The position numbers and the translations under genes are program-made. A stretch of 64,000 bases of DNA from positions 1-64,000 of the forward strand of contig JALIZF010001512.1 in assembly GCA_029948255.1 (NCBI GenBank). Direction: 5' to 3'. This document shows positions 12,323 to 23,200 of this stretch, piece by piece. Source of the DNA: Telmatactis stephensoni (taxonomy: Eukaryota > Cnidaria > Anthozoa > Actiniaria > Isophelliidae). The notes under the pieces are model-generated. The model was not told the origin of the DNA and did not search any database. It worked only from the letters and a program-made list of their open reading frames with translations. Within the stretch, counting starts at the first letter, position 1; each line of letters starts with the position of its first letter.

Positions 12323-12589
12323 CCTTCCAATGAATTAAGGCAGGGACATCACAACACCTTTCGCCAATTACTGTGGGCCCTGTAGTGTAATAACGGCAAC
12401 TTCATGGCCTGTTCTCCCCGAATAGTGGTGTATTGTTTCTTTAACGTCTCACCATTTGCAGATGTAATTACAAAGGGAACACCTTCTCCTCAATTATTTA
12501 TAGACCTTGAGTGTTGGTCCGGTCAGGAGTCGAACCGGCCCGAACTTCCCCACTGAAGACCGGCGCTCCACCAACTGAGCCAACCGACC
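12323..12589 (-). mobile_element. tRNA-derived SINE with expanded 3' tail
   Basis: On the minus strand it starts at 12589 with a tRNA-like head. The A box GGCTCAGTTGG (about 12571-12582) and a perfect B box GGTTCGACTCC (12526-12536) are correctly ordered and spaced for an RNA polymerase III promoter. A tRNA-unrelated body of about 190 bp follows, then the (ACTAAA)n tract at 12322. Head, body and simple-repeat tail are the standard SINE layout. I do not recognise the body family. The anticodon arm is degenerate, so it is not a tRNA gene. Confidence 0.7.
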
Positions 12590-12889
12590 TCCTCTCACAC
12601 CCTCCATTCCCTTCCTCGCCCTCCTCCCTAAGCTTCTGGCCTTCCCCTCCCGCATGTTTTTTACACTATTTATGTTTCGTTTTGTGGAAACATATGCGAC
12701 TCATCGGACGGAAAGACAATTTTAAAGTATGAACCACTTTTGTTTTGTGTTCTCTAGTGAATAAGTATTAGAAGCATTTAAAGGATAATACGGAAAAGAA
12801 ATTCTGAATAATTGCGATAGTGATAACGATTGCCGCACAGTTTATGTCTTAGCTGAAGCAACTTTTTCCTTAAGTCTTAACATCCATGG

Positions 12890-13263
12890 TGTGTGTATCT
12901 ACTGGACGGCTTCACCTACGTTATGAGGACCAGTAAAAATTGTGTGTGTTCAAAAATATCAAGTAAGAGTGTATGCTAATGTCGTTAGTGCTATTTTATA
13001 GTCTGTATATTAGTCGTTTAGTCCCACCATCAAATGACTCTCGTTTCATTCAAATAGCCAAAATATGGCAAAAAATATCCAAGGAGTGTGTATCATGGTT
13101 TATAAGGACCACAAAATTTGGTCAACATTTGGTGGTTTACGAAGACCGGCCCAATAAGCGTGGAGAAGCTGTAAAATAGCATTTTATAGGGTTTACGGCA
13201 AAAAACGTTACGAGGACCAGATGTTGGTCCTCACAACTACGGTGGTCCTCGTAACGTCGGTGT
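12890..13263. repeat. Dispersed copies of the satellite core
   Basis: Positions 13239-13263 match 25 bp of the consensus core of the 1-7372 satellite. Diverged minus-strand versions occur at about 13206-13217 and 12915-12935, with GAGGACCA as the common part. The context here is not an 88-bp array, so this may be a relative or source of the satellite rather than a stray unit. Confidence 0.65.
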
Positions 13264-13292
13264 GAAAACACGTTTTGGTCCTCACAACTACG

Positions 13293-13326
13293 GATACACA
13301 AACACACACACACACACACACACACA
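13293..13326. repeat. (CA)n microsatellite
   Basis: An almost pure CA dinucleotide run of about 34 bp. Confidence 0.95.
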
Positions 13327-13375
13327 AAAAGATAAAATACCAAGTGTAGATGACAGTATATGACGGTGACTATAT

Positions 13376-13620
13376 GACTGATGACGGTATGAAGATGGCC
13401 GGTTTTGGTAATGATGTAATGGTGATGACAATATGACAATGTTGTTGGTCATTGTTATGTGATGATGATGATGATGACGGTATAGCGATGGTTTTGGTAA
13501 TATGTGATGGAGATGACAACGATTATTTTGTAATTGGTGATATGTGATGGTTATAAGGCTATGACACGGTGTTTGTGATGTGAAATGGTGCTGGATATTT
13601 GAAGGATGGTTTTTCTTTTG
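13376..13620. repeat. ATG/GTGATG-rich repeat, copy 1
   Basis: Trinucleotide-rich sequence. Several segments, such as GACGGTATGAAGATGGCCGG and GACGGTATAGCGATGG, recur in the same order at about 14170-14370. This is a diverged direct duplication, not coding. Confidence 0.7.
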
Positions 13621-13718
13621 TATCAAAAATGTAAAGCCTTTATATTATCACAGTTTCAGTTTTATAAAAGAGTTGGTTTAACCTCAGAAAGACATTGATT
13701 AGAAAACTTTAGATTTAG

Positions 13719-14114
13719 CTACGAGTACGACTACGAGTACCAGTTTTTTTAGTACACGCGCTACTTTGTTGTCTTTTCGTGCTCGCACAAATCCAGACTT
13801 GAAATTTATAAACATCAGGTCAGGATGAAGTTTTTTCGCATTGCGTTTTTTTTTTACATTTTCTTGGCCAAAAAATAATTTCCGAAATATCTGCTTTAAC
13901 GAAGAGGCATGCAGAAGGATCATCAAGGAAGATTTTATTGAATATTCTTGACATAATCCCACTCAAGAACTCGTAGTCTTGAGTACGAGTTTCGCTAGAA
14001 AACTCGTTGTAGTCGAAGCGACCCGGGTACAAGTTTTTCAAGCGAGCGTGACAGTGTCACGGTCTGCGCATGCGTACTAACGATAAAATTGAAAATTCGT
14101 AGTCGTACTCGTAG
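13719..14114. mobile_element. MITE-like element with 18-bp inverted ends
   Basis: The left end CTACGAGTACGACTACGA (13719-13736) is repeated as its exact complement at 14097-14114. Further CTCGTAGTC/GAGTACGAG motifs inside suggest arms with internal repeats. It lies between the two copies of the ATG-rich duplication. Non-coding. Confidence 0.65.
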
Positions 14115-14169
14115 TCTACTGCACAAGTCGCAGCAAAGTTAGCATGTTTGAAGATAAAATACTATATGT

Positions 14170-14370
14170 GATTGTGATGACGGTATGAAGATGGCCGGTT
14201 TTGGTAATATCTAATGGTAATGAGGGTGTGACGATGTTGTTGATGTTATGTGATGATGATGATGACGGTATAGCGATGGTTTTGGTAATATGTGATAGTG
14301 ATGAGAGTATGATATGGTGTTTGTGATGTTCATTGGACCTGGCCGGATGTGTGAGGAATGGTATTCTTCT
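14170..14370. repeat. ATG/GTGATG-rich repeat, copy 2
   Basis: Diverged direct duplicate of 13376-13620, including the GATGATGATGATGACGG run and the segment ending GGTGTTTGTGATG. Confidence 0.7.
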
Positions 14371-14600
14371 GTATGAAAATAGCTAAGCTTTTATATTGTT
14401 ACAGTTAATTTTTCTAAGAATAGAAGCATAGATGCTAATGGTGACATGAATTTTAGATGAAACTTTAGAATATCTTGGGAATATTTCAAAATTAAGTCTA
14501 ATTATTCATCTGATTAGAAAGATGTTTTCAAATAAAAGAAGGCTATGATTATGAGTCTTTTTGTAACCATTTATTCTTATTTAACATATAGTCTTCTCTA

Positions 14601-14671
14601 GTTCTGATGCCGACTGCGCGATCTCGACCGCGATCGCGTCTTTTCAATTATTTATGCGAAGGAAATCGAGC
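14601..14671. repeat. Dispersed direct repeat, copy 1
   Basis: GTTCTGATGC, a CpG-rich stretch, then CTTTTCAATTAT and GGAAATCGAG recur in the same order at about 16876-16947. An interspersed repeat fragment. Confidence 0.6.
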
Positions 14672-15845
14672 GGCGAGAAGGAAGGAAATTGTTGGTAAAA
14701 ACTTGGCATCATGAATTACGATATAAAGTGATAAGAGCATGAATGCATAATATTATGCATATTTGAAGATAAAAGAATCATTTTCACAATTCTATTCGGG
14801 CTCAGATTCATATCTAGATTCAGATTCAGATTTCAGATTATCTACGTTTTTCGTAACAGGTATAAACAATCAGTCATTATTGTTTTAATAAGTCGTTGAG
14901 GACGATTCTAATAAATACAACTACATCAGCTTTTTTCCTGTACTTCATGACTCGTGCTTTCGTTATTTCCCTCGTGCTGTATTAATAATTATAAAATAAC
15001 TATGATATAACGCGCGCTCTGATTGGCCAAAGGACGCGTGTCGCGCGTTCTCTATAAGAACACACAACACGCGCGCGCACATTTTCAAACTTTTTCCAAC
15101 GAAAAAAGAAAATAAAACGTCAATTGTATTTTATAAAAGAAATAGAAAACTCGGCAGCAGTGCTATGTTGAGTTATAGAAGCACGCGGGAATTGTAAGAA
15201 GACGAGAGAAGTGTTAGGAGAAGCACGAGGCGTAGCCGAGAAGCACGAGGCATAGCCGCGCTGCCTCGCTTTCTATTTCTACAACATCATAATGCGCTCT
15301 CATTGTCACACAGCACTCGCGCGCACTTTTCGAATTTTGGTTAGTGTAAATAAATACTGACTATCCCTGAAAACAATGTATTTTATAGCAAAAACAGAAA
15401 AGTTTTCTGTTGCCCGCAGTGCTGTGTGAAGATTAAGAACACTTTGAGATTGATCAGAACACTCAAGAACCGTCATCTATGCCGAGTTGGATCAGTAATG
15501 AATGTCGTATTCGAAAGTAAAGTGACGGTTGCGCAAACACCCCTGTATTCATCAGCTGTGAGTTATTGTCGCAGTACCCAATGTACGATGCGTTGCTTTG
15601 ATCAAATATTGTCATTTAATGATAGCTTTATATGGCAGCCGAGTAAAAGCTTGTGCGGACAATTTAACATCCGACGCCCTTTTCCGAGATTCACCAATGT
15701 GTAGGATGGTAGTGAATACTAGTGTGGAATTAATGCGAAATGAGGTCCACTGCGAAATTCCCAGAAAAAAATTATCAAACAAATATATTTTAAGTAAAAC
15801 TCATTTACCGTTAAGTTCTAAATTGAAAAAAGGGTTATCACAATA
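14672..15845. other. Intergenic, repeats only
   Basis: Several CpG-rich palindromic words (CGCGCGC, GCGCGCTCTGATTGG) and AAGCACGAGGC motifs shared with other small elements in this window. Open frames at 15426-15861 overlap each other and match no family I know. Confidence 0.4.
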
Positions 15846-15925
15846 CGCCTCGTGTTCCTAAGCTTGCTTTTCTCTTGCTCATCTTCCAGAGTGTTTATAT
15901 CACAGTACAGAGACATGTTCGCGCG
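15846..15925. repeat. Dispersed repeat, inverted partner at right window edge
   Basis: TGTTCCTAAGCTTGCTTT and TTATATCACAGTACAGAGAC, in this order, recur as reverse complement at about 63925-63992. Confidence 0.65.
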
Positions 15926-16012
15926 TTTTATATTGCTTAAATATACGACAGATTTCCGTGGTTTATTGGCGAAATATACCACAAGGGATGTTGGGAGAAC
16001 AGTCACAAGAAA

Positions 16013-16520
16013 AGGCCTAGAAATATGAAATACGCAGCTCCAGCATGGTTTATTCCGTGTACTGCATATCTCGTTGAACAACTCGAAGCAATACAGAGAC
16101 GTATACTAAGAATAATATTCCCACACTGCAAGTATTGTGATGCCTTAAAGTCAGCTAACATACCAACCATCGAACAACGACTTCATGCCATCTCTATGTC
16201 ATATTTCAAGTAAATAGAAGATAAAGAACACAAACTAAACCATCTGTTTCCTCAATATTACAAAAAACAATACTCCACAAGATCACAAGCTAGAGGCACG
16301 CTCAAAGTGGCATCAACCCGTACTAAAAGAACTGCTAACTCATTCATTATAAAAGCAAGTAGGAAATATTACAATGAACTAAAAAGAAACCAGTAATCTC
16401 GTATTTTCTTTTTCATTTTTACAACACTTTACCTATATATTATTCATATTTCTGTGTACCAATGTATTTTAGACGCATTTGTCTACAATGTTGGAAATAA
16501 AGTTATTATTATTATGACTG
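16013..16520 (+). pseudogene. LINE 3' relic (reverse-transcriptase ORF C-terminus)
   Basis: The frame from 16013 reads YAAPAW, then QRRILRIIFP, followed by a Leu/Ile-rich helix. This is the usual C-terminal part of the second ORF of jockey/CR1-like LINEs. One premature TAA (16211-16213 region) interrupts the frame, which then continues with basic residues to a stop at about 16396. The 3' end is AATAAAG followed by (TTA)n, a typical LINE tail. No catalytic domain is present, so this is a 5'-truncated, dead copy. Confidence 0.75.
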
Positions 16521-16875
16521 CAAATTCAATATTTTTAAAGACTATCCTCATGTACAACAATATTCGAGAGTGGTTTTGTTATCTACTAAATAACAGAAAT
16601 GACAACCGCCGTTTTCGTTTTTTTAGGATTCGCATAATCATTTTTCAATTCAAGTTCCACACAAAATACTTAACCGAAGATTAATTTAGAGCTAAAATTA
16701 AACGTGATTTTAATTGATCACATGGGGTAACCCAGAGAGACGGAAGAACTTCTTCTCACATAAACACATAACTCGTCTTCCAGGGGCATGTGCACGCACG
16801 CCACTTTCCCAGAGAAAAATGCAAAAATATGATTCACGCGCGCTCTGATTCGCCCTCAGCTGAGAACGAAGCACA

Positions 16876-16947
16876 GTTCTGATGCTGGCTGCGCGAGCTT
16901 GACCGCGCGCGCGCCTTTTCAATTATCTATGTGGAGGAAATCGAGCT
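16876..16947. repeat. Dispersed direct repeat, copy 2
   Basis: Partner of 14601-14671. The GC-rich middle has diverged (GCGCGCGCGCC here). Confidence 0.6.
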
Positions 16948-16949
16948 CT

Positions 16950-17928
16950 TTTCTTTGAATCTTTACTTTCCAATTAGCAAGTACATGTAAACAATCACTG
17001 CACCGCGAAAACTGGACATGTTTGTCTTTGGTGTGAATATGGAGTGAATATATAGTGGTCTATATTTGCACCCTATTTGACATTCGTAGTAAACGTTTAG
17101 CAATGACCGTATTTACAATAACTGCAAAGCCATTGCAAATATTATGTGAATATGACCTTTGAATATATTTGCACATATATTTGCAAGTTATGAAAATTTG
17201 AAAATTTGCTATCATTTTACCCACAGGCAGAATTGCAAATGTGATATTTGCTTCACTTTTGCAATATTAGCCCCATTTACACGACACCAAAAAACCGCAA
17301 GGCAAGGGAGATTCAAGGATGAATTTAATTTTTAATTTTTGATTTTTAATTTTTGACGGCTCGTGCTTCCACTACGCTCTCTCGTGTTCTCCCAACATCA
17401 CGCGTGTTTTGATCAGGCTATCAAACACGGGAAACCGTTTTTTAAAATTCCTTAATTATATACCACCTACGGCTCGTGATTTTTAAACTTTTCTCGTGTT
17501 TCTCCCAACATCACGCGTGCTCTATTTCACCATTAGAGTCATAGAAATCTATCTTCTAATGTTTAATTAGCTATCAAAAGTAACTATGATCACCAACTAT
17601 ATTTTCCTCACGTAAATAATATATGTTGTATACGTATATTTTCTCTACATATTTTTTTCCGCAAAGAGTGCAAATAAAGTTCTTCTTTCTTTCTATTTGT
17701 TCGACTTCCGATTCTTTCCTCAGGTCTACACAAACCCTTTCCACTTTTGTATCTATAATTTAATTTTATTTCATTTTTCGAAGCCTTTTTTCCTTTTGTT
17801 GTATACTCTCTCTTTTAATAAATTTTACTTACTCAAATATTTGACTACTATAAGCTGAGTCCATGTGCAGGGTAGCCACAGGCAGCAAGATTGAAAGTTT
17901 TTAGATTTCAATAGCAATGCATGAATTA
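16950..17928. other. Intergenic, no gene
   Basis: AT-rich. The segment TCTCCCAACATCACGCGTG occurs twice (about 17390 and 17500) in similar contexts, suggesting a small diverged duplication. Confidence 0.45.
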
Positions 17929-17929
17929 C

Positions 17930-20060
17930 TACGACTTACAATTAAATCTTTGTACTACAAAAACTACAGCAACTACAAAGGTTATCAAGCTACAGGAACT
18001 ACAAAACCTACAGCAACTATAGGGGCTATCAAACTACAGGAACTACACAAACTACAGCAACTACAGGGGCTACCAAGCTACAGAAACTACAAAAACTACA
18101 GCGACTGGCAGGGGCAATCAAACCACAGGAACTACGCAAACTACAGCAACTACAGGGGCTACCAAACTACAGGAACTACAAAAACTACAGCAACTACAGG
18201 GGCTACCAAGCTACAGGAACTACACAAACTACAGCAACTACAGGGGCTACCCAACTACAGGAACTACACAAACTACAGCAACTACAGGGGCTACCAAGCT
18301 ACAGAAACTACAAAAACTACAGCGACTGGCAGGGGCAATCAAACCACAGGAACTACGCAAACTACAGCAACTACAGGGGCTACCAAACTACAGGAACTAC
18401 AGCGACTACAGCGACTACAGGGGCTACCAAACTACAGGAACTACAAAAACTACAGCAACTACAGGGGCTACCAAGCTACAGGAACTACACAAACTACAGC
18501 AACTACAGGGGCTACCCAACTACAGGAACTACAAAAACTACAGCGACTGGCAGGGGCTATCAAACTACAGGAACTACGCAAACTACAGCGACTACAGGGC
18601 TACCAAACTACAGGAACTACAAAAACTACAGCAACTACAGGGGCTACCAAACTACAGGAACTACAGAAACAACAGCAACTATAGAGCTATCAAACTACAG
18701 GAACTACACAAACTACAGATGCTACCAATCTACAAGAACTACAAAAACTACAGCAACTACAGGGGCTACCAAACTAAAGGAACTACAAAAACTACAGCGA
18801 CTGGCAGGGGCTATCAAACTATACAGGAACTACAAAAACTACTGCAACTACAGGGGCTACCGAACTACAGGAACTACATATACTACAGGAACTACAGTGG
18901 CTAACAAACTACAGGAACTACAAAAACTACAGCGACTACAAGCGCTACTGAACTACAGAAACTACAATACTACAACAACTACAGAGGTTTTCGAACTGCA
19001 CAGCAACTACAGAAACTACAGTGGCTACAATGACTCTCAGGCTGCAGGAACTAACTATACTACAGCGATTACAGGGGCTACCAAGCTACAGAAACTACAG
19101 AAACAACAGCAACTATAGAGCTATCAAACTACAGGAACTACACAAACTACAGGGTCCATCAAACTACAGAAAACACAAAAACTACAGCAACTACAGGGGC
19201 TACTAAACCACAGGAACTACATATACTACAGCAACTACAAGAGCTACCAAACTACAGGAACTACAACAACTACAGCGACTACAGGGGCTGTCAAACTACA
19301 GGAACTACAAAAACTACAGCAACTACAGGGGCTACCAAACTACAGGAACTACAAAAGCAACAGCAACTACAAGAGCTACCAAACTACAGGAACTACATAT
19401 ACTACAGCGACTACAGATGCTTCCAATCGACCTGAACTACAAAAACTACAGCGACTACAAGGGCTTCCCAACTACAGGAACTACAGGGGCTACCAAACTA
19501 CAGGAACTACAAAAACTACAGCAACTACAGGGGCTACCAAGCTACAGGAACTACACAAACTACAGCAACTACAGGGGCTACCCAACTACAGGAACTACAG
19601 CAACTACAGGGGCTACCGAACTACAGGAACTACATATACTACAGCAACTACATGGGCTACCAAACTACAGGAACTACAAAAGCTACAGCAAATACAGGAT
19701 CTGCCAAACTACAGGAACTACATAAGCTACAGCAACTACATGGGCTACTAAACTACAGGAACTACAAATACTACAGCGACTACAGGGGCTACCAAACTAC
19801 AGGAACTACAGCGACTACAGATGCTACCAATCTACAGGAACTACAAAAACTACAGCGACTACAGGGGCTTCCCAACTACACGAACTACAGCGACTACAGG
19901 GGCTACCAAACTACAGGAACTACAGCAACTACAGCGACTACATGGGCTACCGAACTACAGGAACTACAAAAGCTACAGCGACTACATGGGCTACCGAACT
20001 AATGGAACTACATATACTACAACAACTACAGGAACTACAAAAACTGCAACCAGCGAGTAC
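17930..20060. repeat. 44-bp minisatellite built from 9-bp subunits
   Basis: About 48 copies. A typical unit is three 9-mers of the form ACTACANNN plus a 17-bp piece (ACTACAGGGGCTACCAA); for example, units start at 18167 and 18211. Because 44 is not a multiple of 3 and the words lack stops, all three plus-strand frames stay open for long distances. Repetitive frames of up to 255 codons rotate between the peptides TTGTT, KLQELQ and NYRNY. I read this as non-coding. The array ends about 165 bp upstream of the CTR9 start codon. Confidence 0.93.
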
Positions 20061-20224
20061 AGGTGCTATTAAAGAGTGTGGGTGTTACGGTACAATTCAA
20101 GAAACACATTTGATATAGTGTATATGTTACGGTACAATTCAAGAACGATACATGACGTACCTACGGGCATTATGGGTAAAAGTCCGCTGACCAAGCAGTT
20201 CCTAGTTGAGCCTGCCACTCCAAG
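20061..20224 (+). promoter_or_regulatory. Probable CTR9 promoter/5'UTR region
   Basis: The only non-repetitive sequence between the minisatellite and the CTR9 start codon. It contains two copies of TATGTTACGGTACAATTCAA-like sequence (about 20084 and 20126) and no clear TATA box. The start context is CAAGATGG, a fair Kozak match. The transcription start cannot be placed from sequence. Confidence 0.45.
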
Positions 20225-23200
20225 ATGGCGTCGTCCATTGAGATTCCGCTTCGTGACACAGACGAGGTAAAAGCAGAAAACAGAACCTGTTTGATAGCTC
20301 TGCTTTAGGTTGTTCTGTTATCATTACGAAAGTGGCGTAATCGTTTGACTCCTTTAGGTGATAGAGCTCCAGTTCGATCAACTGCCAGAAGGAGAAGAAC
20401 TTTTAACAATCTTAAAACAAGAAGATGTACGACTTAACATATGGAACACACTCGCTGTAAGTTTTACAAGATGTAAAACCGTTGATAAGTAATAATATGA
20501 TAAATGCTAGAAGGCTATTTTTGTTGTTTAGCTCCAGTATTACAAACAAGGAAAAATGGACGATTTTGTCAAGATCCTGGAGAGTGCAAGGACTGGTAAG
20601 TAGGTTGACATGCTTAACTCTTTCCCTACTGCCTCTTAGAAAATCGTTCCTTCAGGAACGATGGAGTTATAAAATTGTAGCTTTGTTGTTCTTAAAATTA
20701 GTGAGATGATTATCATATAGTGAAGACTGCAGTCATTCAAATGTCGAATGGTAGCAAAACTTGTGCAACTAGATAGAGACTTTGAGACTCGTGGCTTCTT
20801 CCAGTTCACAAAACCAATAAAATCCAAATACAGGCTTCTCAAAATAATAGCACTTTTACCCCGTTAGTTTTCTTTGTTTTCTTATTTAGTATCCAAATTA
20901 CACTTTTAGAGTAAAGTTCAGTCCTAGCTAGTACTTGTCATCCAGCTAAGCTATTTTCTCATCAGTCGAACACCGGGCAAAGGGACAAGCATTTTGCACA
21001 CGAATGCCATTTTTTCAACGACCACCACCGCAAAGCATGATGGGAATCCAGCTGCCAGCGACAGCACTTCACCCCTTTCCTAAGAATTGAGCTTTTTTAT
21101 ATAAGTCTAGAGTCATCGGACCCTACAGGCCAAATATCACTTTCCTGACATCTGTAGGACGTGAAATATTTGAGTCTTGCCTTGTTAGGGTGCCATCGTC
21201 TTTCTCTATGAAGCTCTTCAGGATAATCATTTCGAAAAATTCCTTTTCTTGAAATAGCGAACTTTTCTCAAATTTTTTCGTGGATTATCCAAGTACTGAA
21301 CTCAGTTTGTCGAGACAGTGCGACTTAGGCTGCCACAGGGCTTAATGATGCCCTCCAACTTCTTCATAGATCAAGAAATGACTCTAAAAAGCTCAATATT
21401 TACATGAAATTCCAGGAAAATGGCGCCATCCTGAACGATCTTGATGTCTTGCTAACAAATTCTTGTTGTCAATCAAATATATGATCCCCCAGCAATCGTG
21501 CACAGCAGTGATTTTCACAGGAACTCCAAAACTCAAAAGAACTAGGGGAGGCTTTCACTAGGCCTCAAAAATACAAGAGTTTTTGCCTGATTTTGGCCGT
21601 AGGGAAAGGGTTAAGTTTATGTCAAGACATGTGAAACTGCATAAAAAATTTGAATATCGGATACTACTAAACAATCATTTGAAAATCTCCGATACTGTTG
21701 ATACTAGCTAGAAGATATTATTAGAACAAACTTAATTTTATTGATGTCTTGATTAGAGAAAATTAATGAAAATACTAGCCATTTCTAATAGAAAATGAAA
21801 TGCTGCGAGCAGAAAACAGCTGGTATATCCACGCTGCTTTGTCTGATATATCAAATGTTTCTTGTCTATCTCCTGTGCATTGTGTGATAAACACTGCTAG
21901 TTGACCTTCAGTATTGAACTACAAAACATAATTCTCCAGGATCAGTATATAGTACGTACAGTAGTATAACATAAACGGCTTACTTGAAAACCAATTTTTA
22001 TAGTTGAATGTAATTACCGTTTTTAAATAAAGTTGTCTGTCTCAAATATTTTGCTGTTTCTCAGTATTTCTAACAGATGTCTTTTTAGACTACTATGGGA
22101 TAATTATCTTAGATTATTGAACATTAGACCTTAACCAGAGAGAAAGTATTTCTAATAGATGTCTATTTAGACTTCTATGGGATAATATCAAAGATTATTG
22201 AATATCAAGTCCTCACCATAAAGAAGGAGTATTTTTATATATCAGATACACTGGAGGTATATTTGATATCTAGAATGTAATATATCTGTATCAGATAATA
22301 TGAAGAACTTATATTAATAATTAATATAGATAAGTTGATTTATCATATAACAATCAGTGGTATATTGGCAACGTTGTAAAATCCATATATCAACACCACT
22401 TCCATTTGCCAGTGGTGATATCATTGATATATCTTCGACCAATCATGAGCTGGCCAGCATTTTTCCACATGAATGAATTAGTGAGTTACTTTGTTCTTGA
22501 ATACTTTATCCTTTGGATGACTTATAGCCTGGTTGCTTTGAGCCATCAAAACGAGCAACAAGATGCTATCATTTTGAAATTACAAAATATGTAGGGTAAT
22601 TACAAAATATGGGCATTAAAAGCTGATTTGCTAATTTGGATATTCCAGTTGTGTGGTACTGAGATATTGTCTTTTGACTTTCTGGTTGAACCTTGGACTA
22701 TAGAATGTGATACTTCTGGGTATCAACTATAAGATTTCTTTAATGAAAATTGTATTGTTTTTTACAGATGCAAACCGGTCCTACGCTGACAGTGAAAAAG
22801 ACCAGATGGCCTGCTTGGACACTTTGGCAGCATTCTATGTTCAGCAGGCCAGGAAAGAGAAAAATAAAGAGGCAAAGAAAGAACTTTTTACACAGGTGTG
22901 TTTATTTTTGTATTAAGATCAATTCAGCATTAAAGGAACAACCCATGTAATGAAGTGATTTGAAAAGACTGTATTTTTGGTTGAAAAACTTTCAAACAAA
23001 ACCACTTTGCTTTACATGTACTCAATGGTTACTTGAAGTCATAAATAATTATTGCAATGTCATAATTTTTATTTCAAAAAATAATTTTGTTTATATAAAT
23101 ACTCAATAGTCACCCTCTGTATCACCAACTGAACAGGGATTTATTTTACCCCTGCAGGGGGGGATTTTCTTAGCAGACTACCCAGGTAAATAATTATAAG

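Noticed and set aside
11467..12333. Open frames of 279-287 codons on both strands (Lys-Thr and Ser-Phe repeats)
   Set aside because: They are the translation of a microsatellite that lacks stops in these frames, with no unique coding sequence or start context.
12517..12589. tRNA gene on the minus strand
   Set aside because: A and B boxes are good, but the acceptor and anticodon stems do not pair. It is the head of a SINE.
13719..14041. Overlapping minus-strand frames of 73-87 codons
   Set aside because: They lie inside a MITE-like element, overlap each other and have no recognisable domain.
17917..20072. A series of repetitive open frames resembling Tyr-Arg-Asn or Leu-Gln-Glu repeat proteins
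   Set aside because: The 44-bp period rotates the frame, so the same DNA gives three unrelated peptides. No splice structure or conserved ends.
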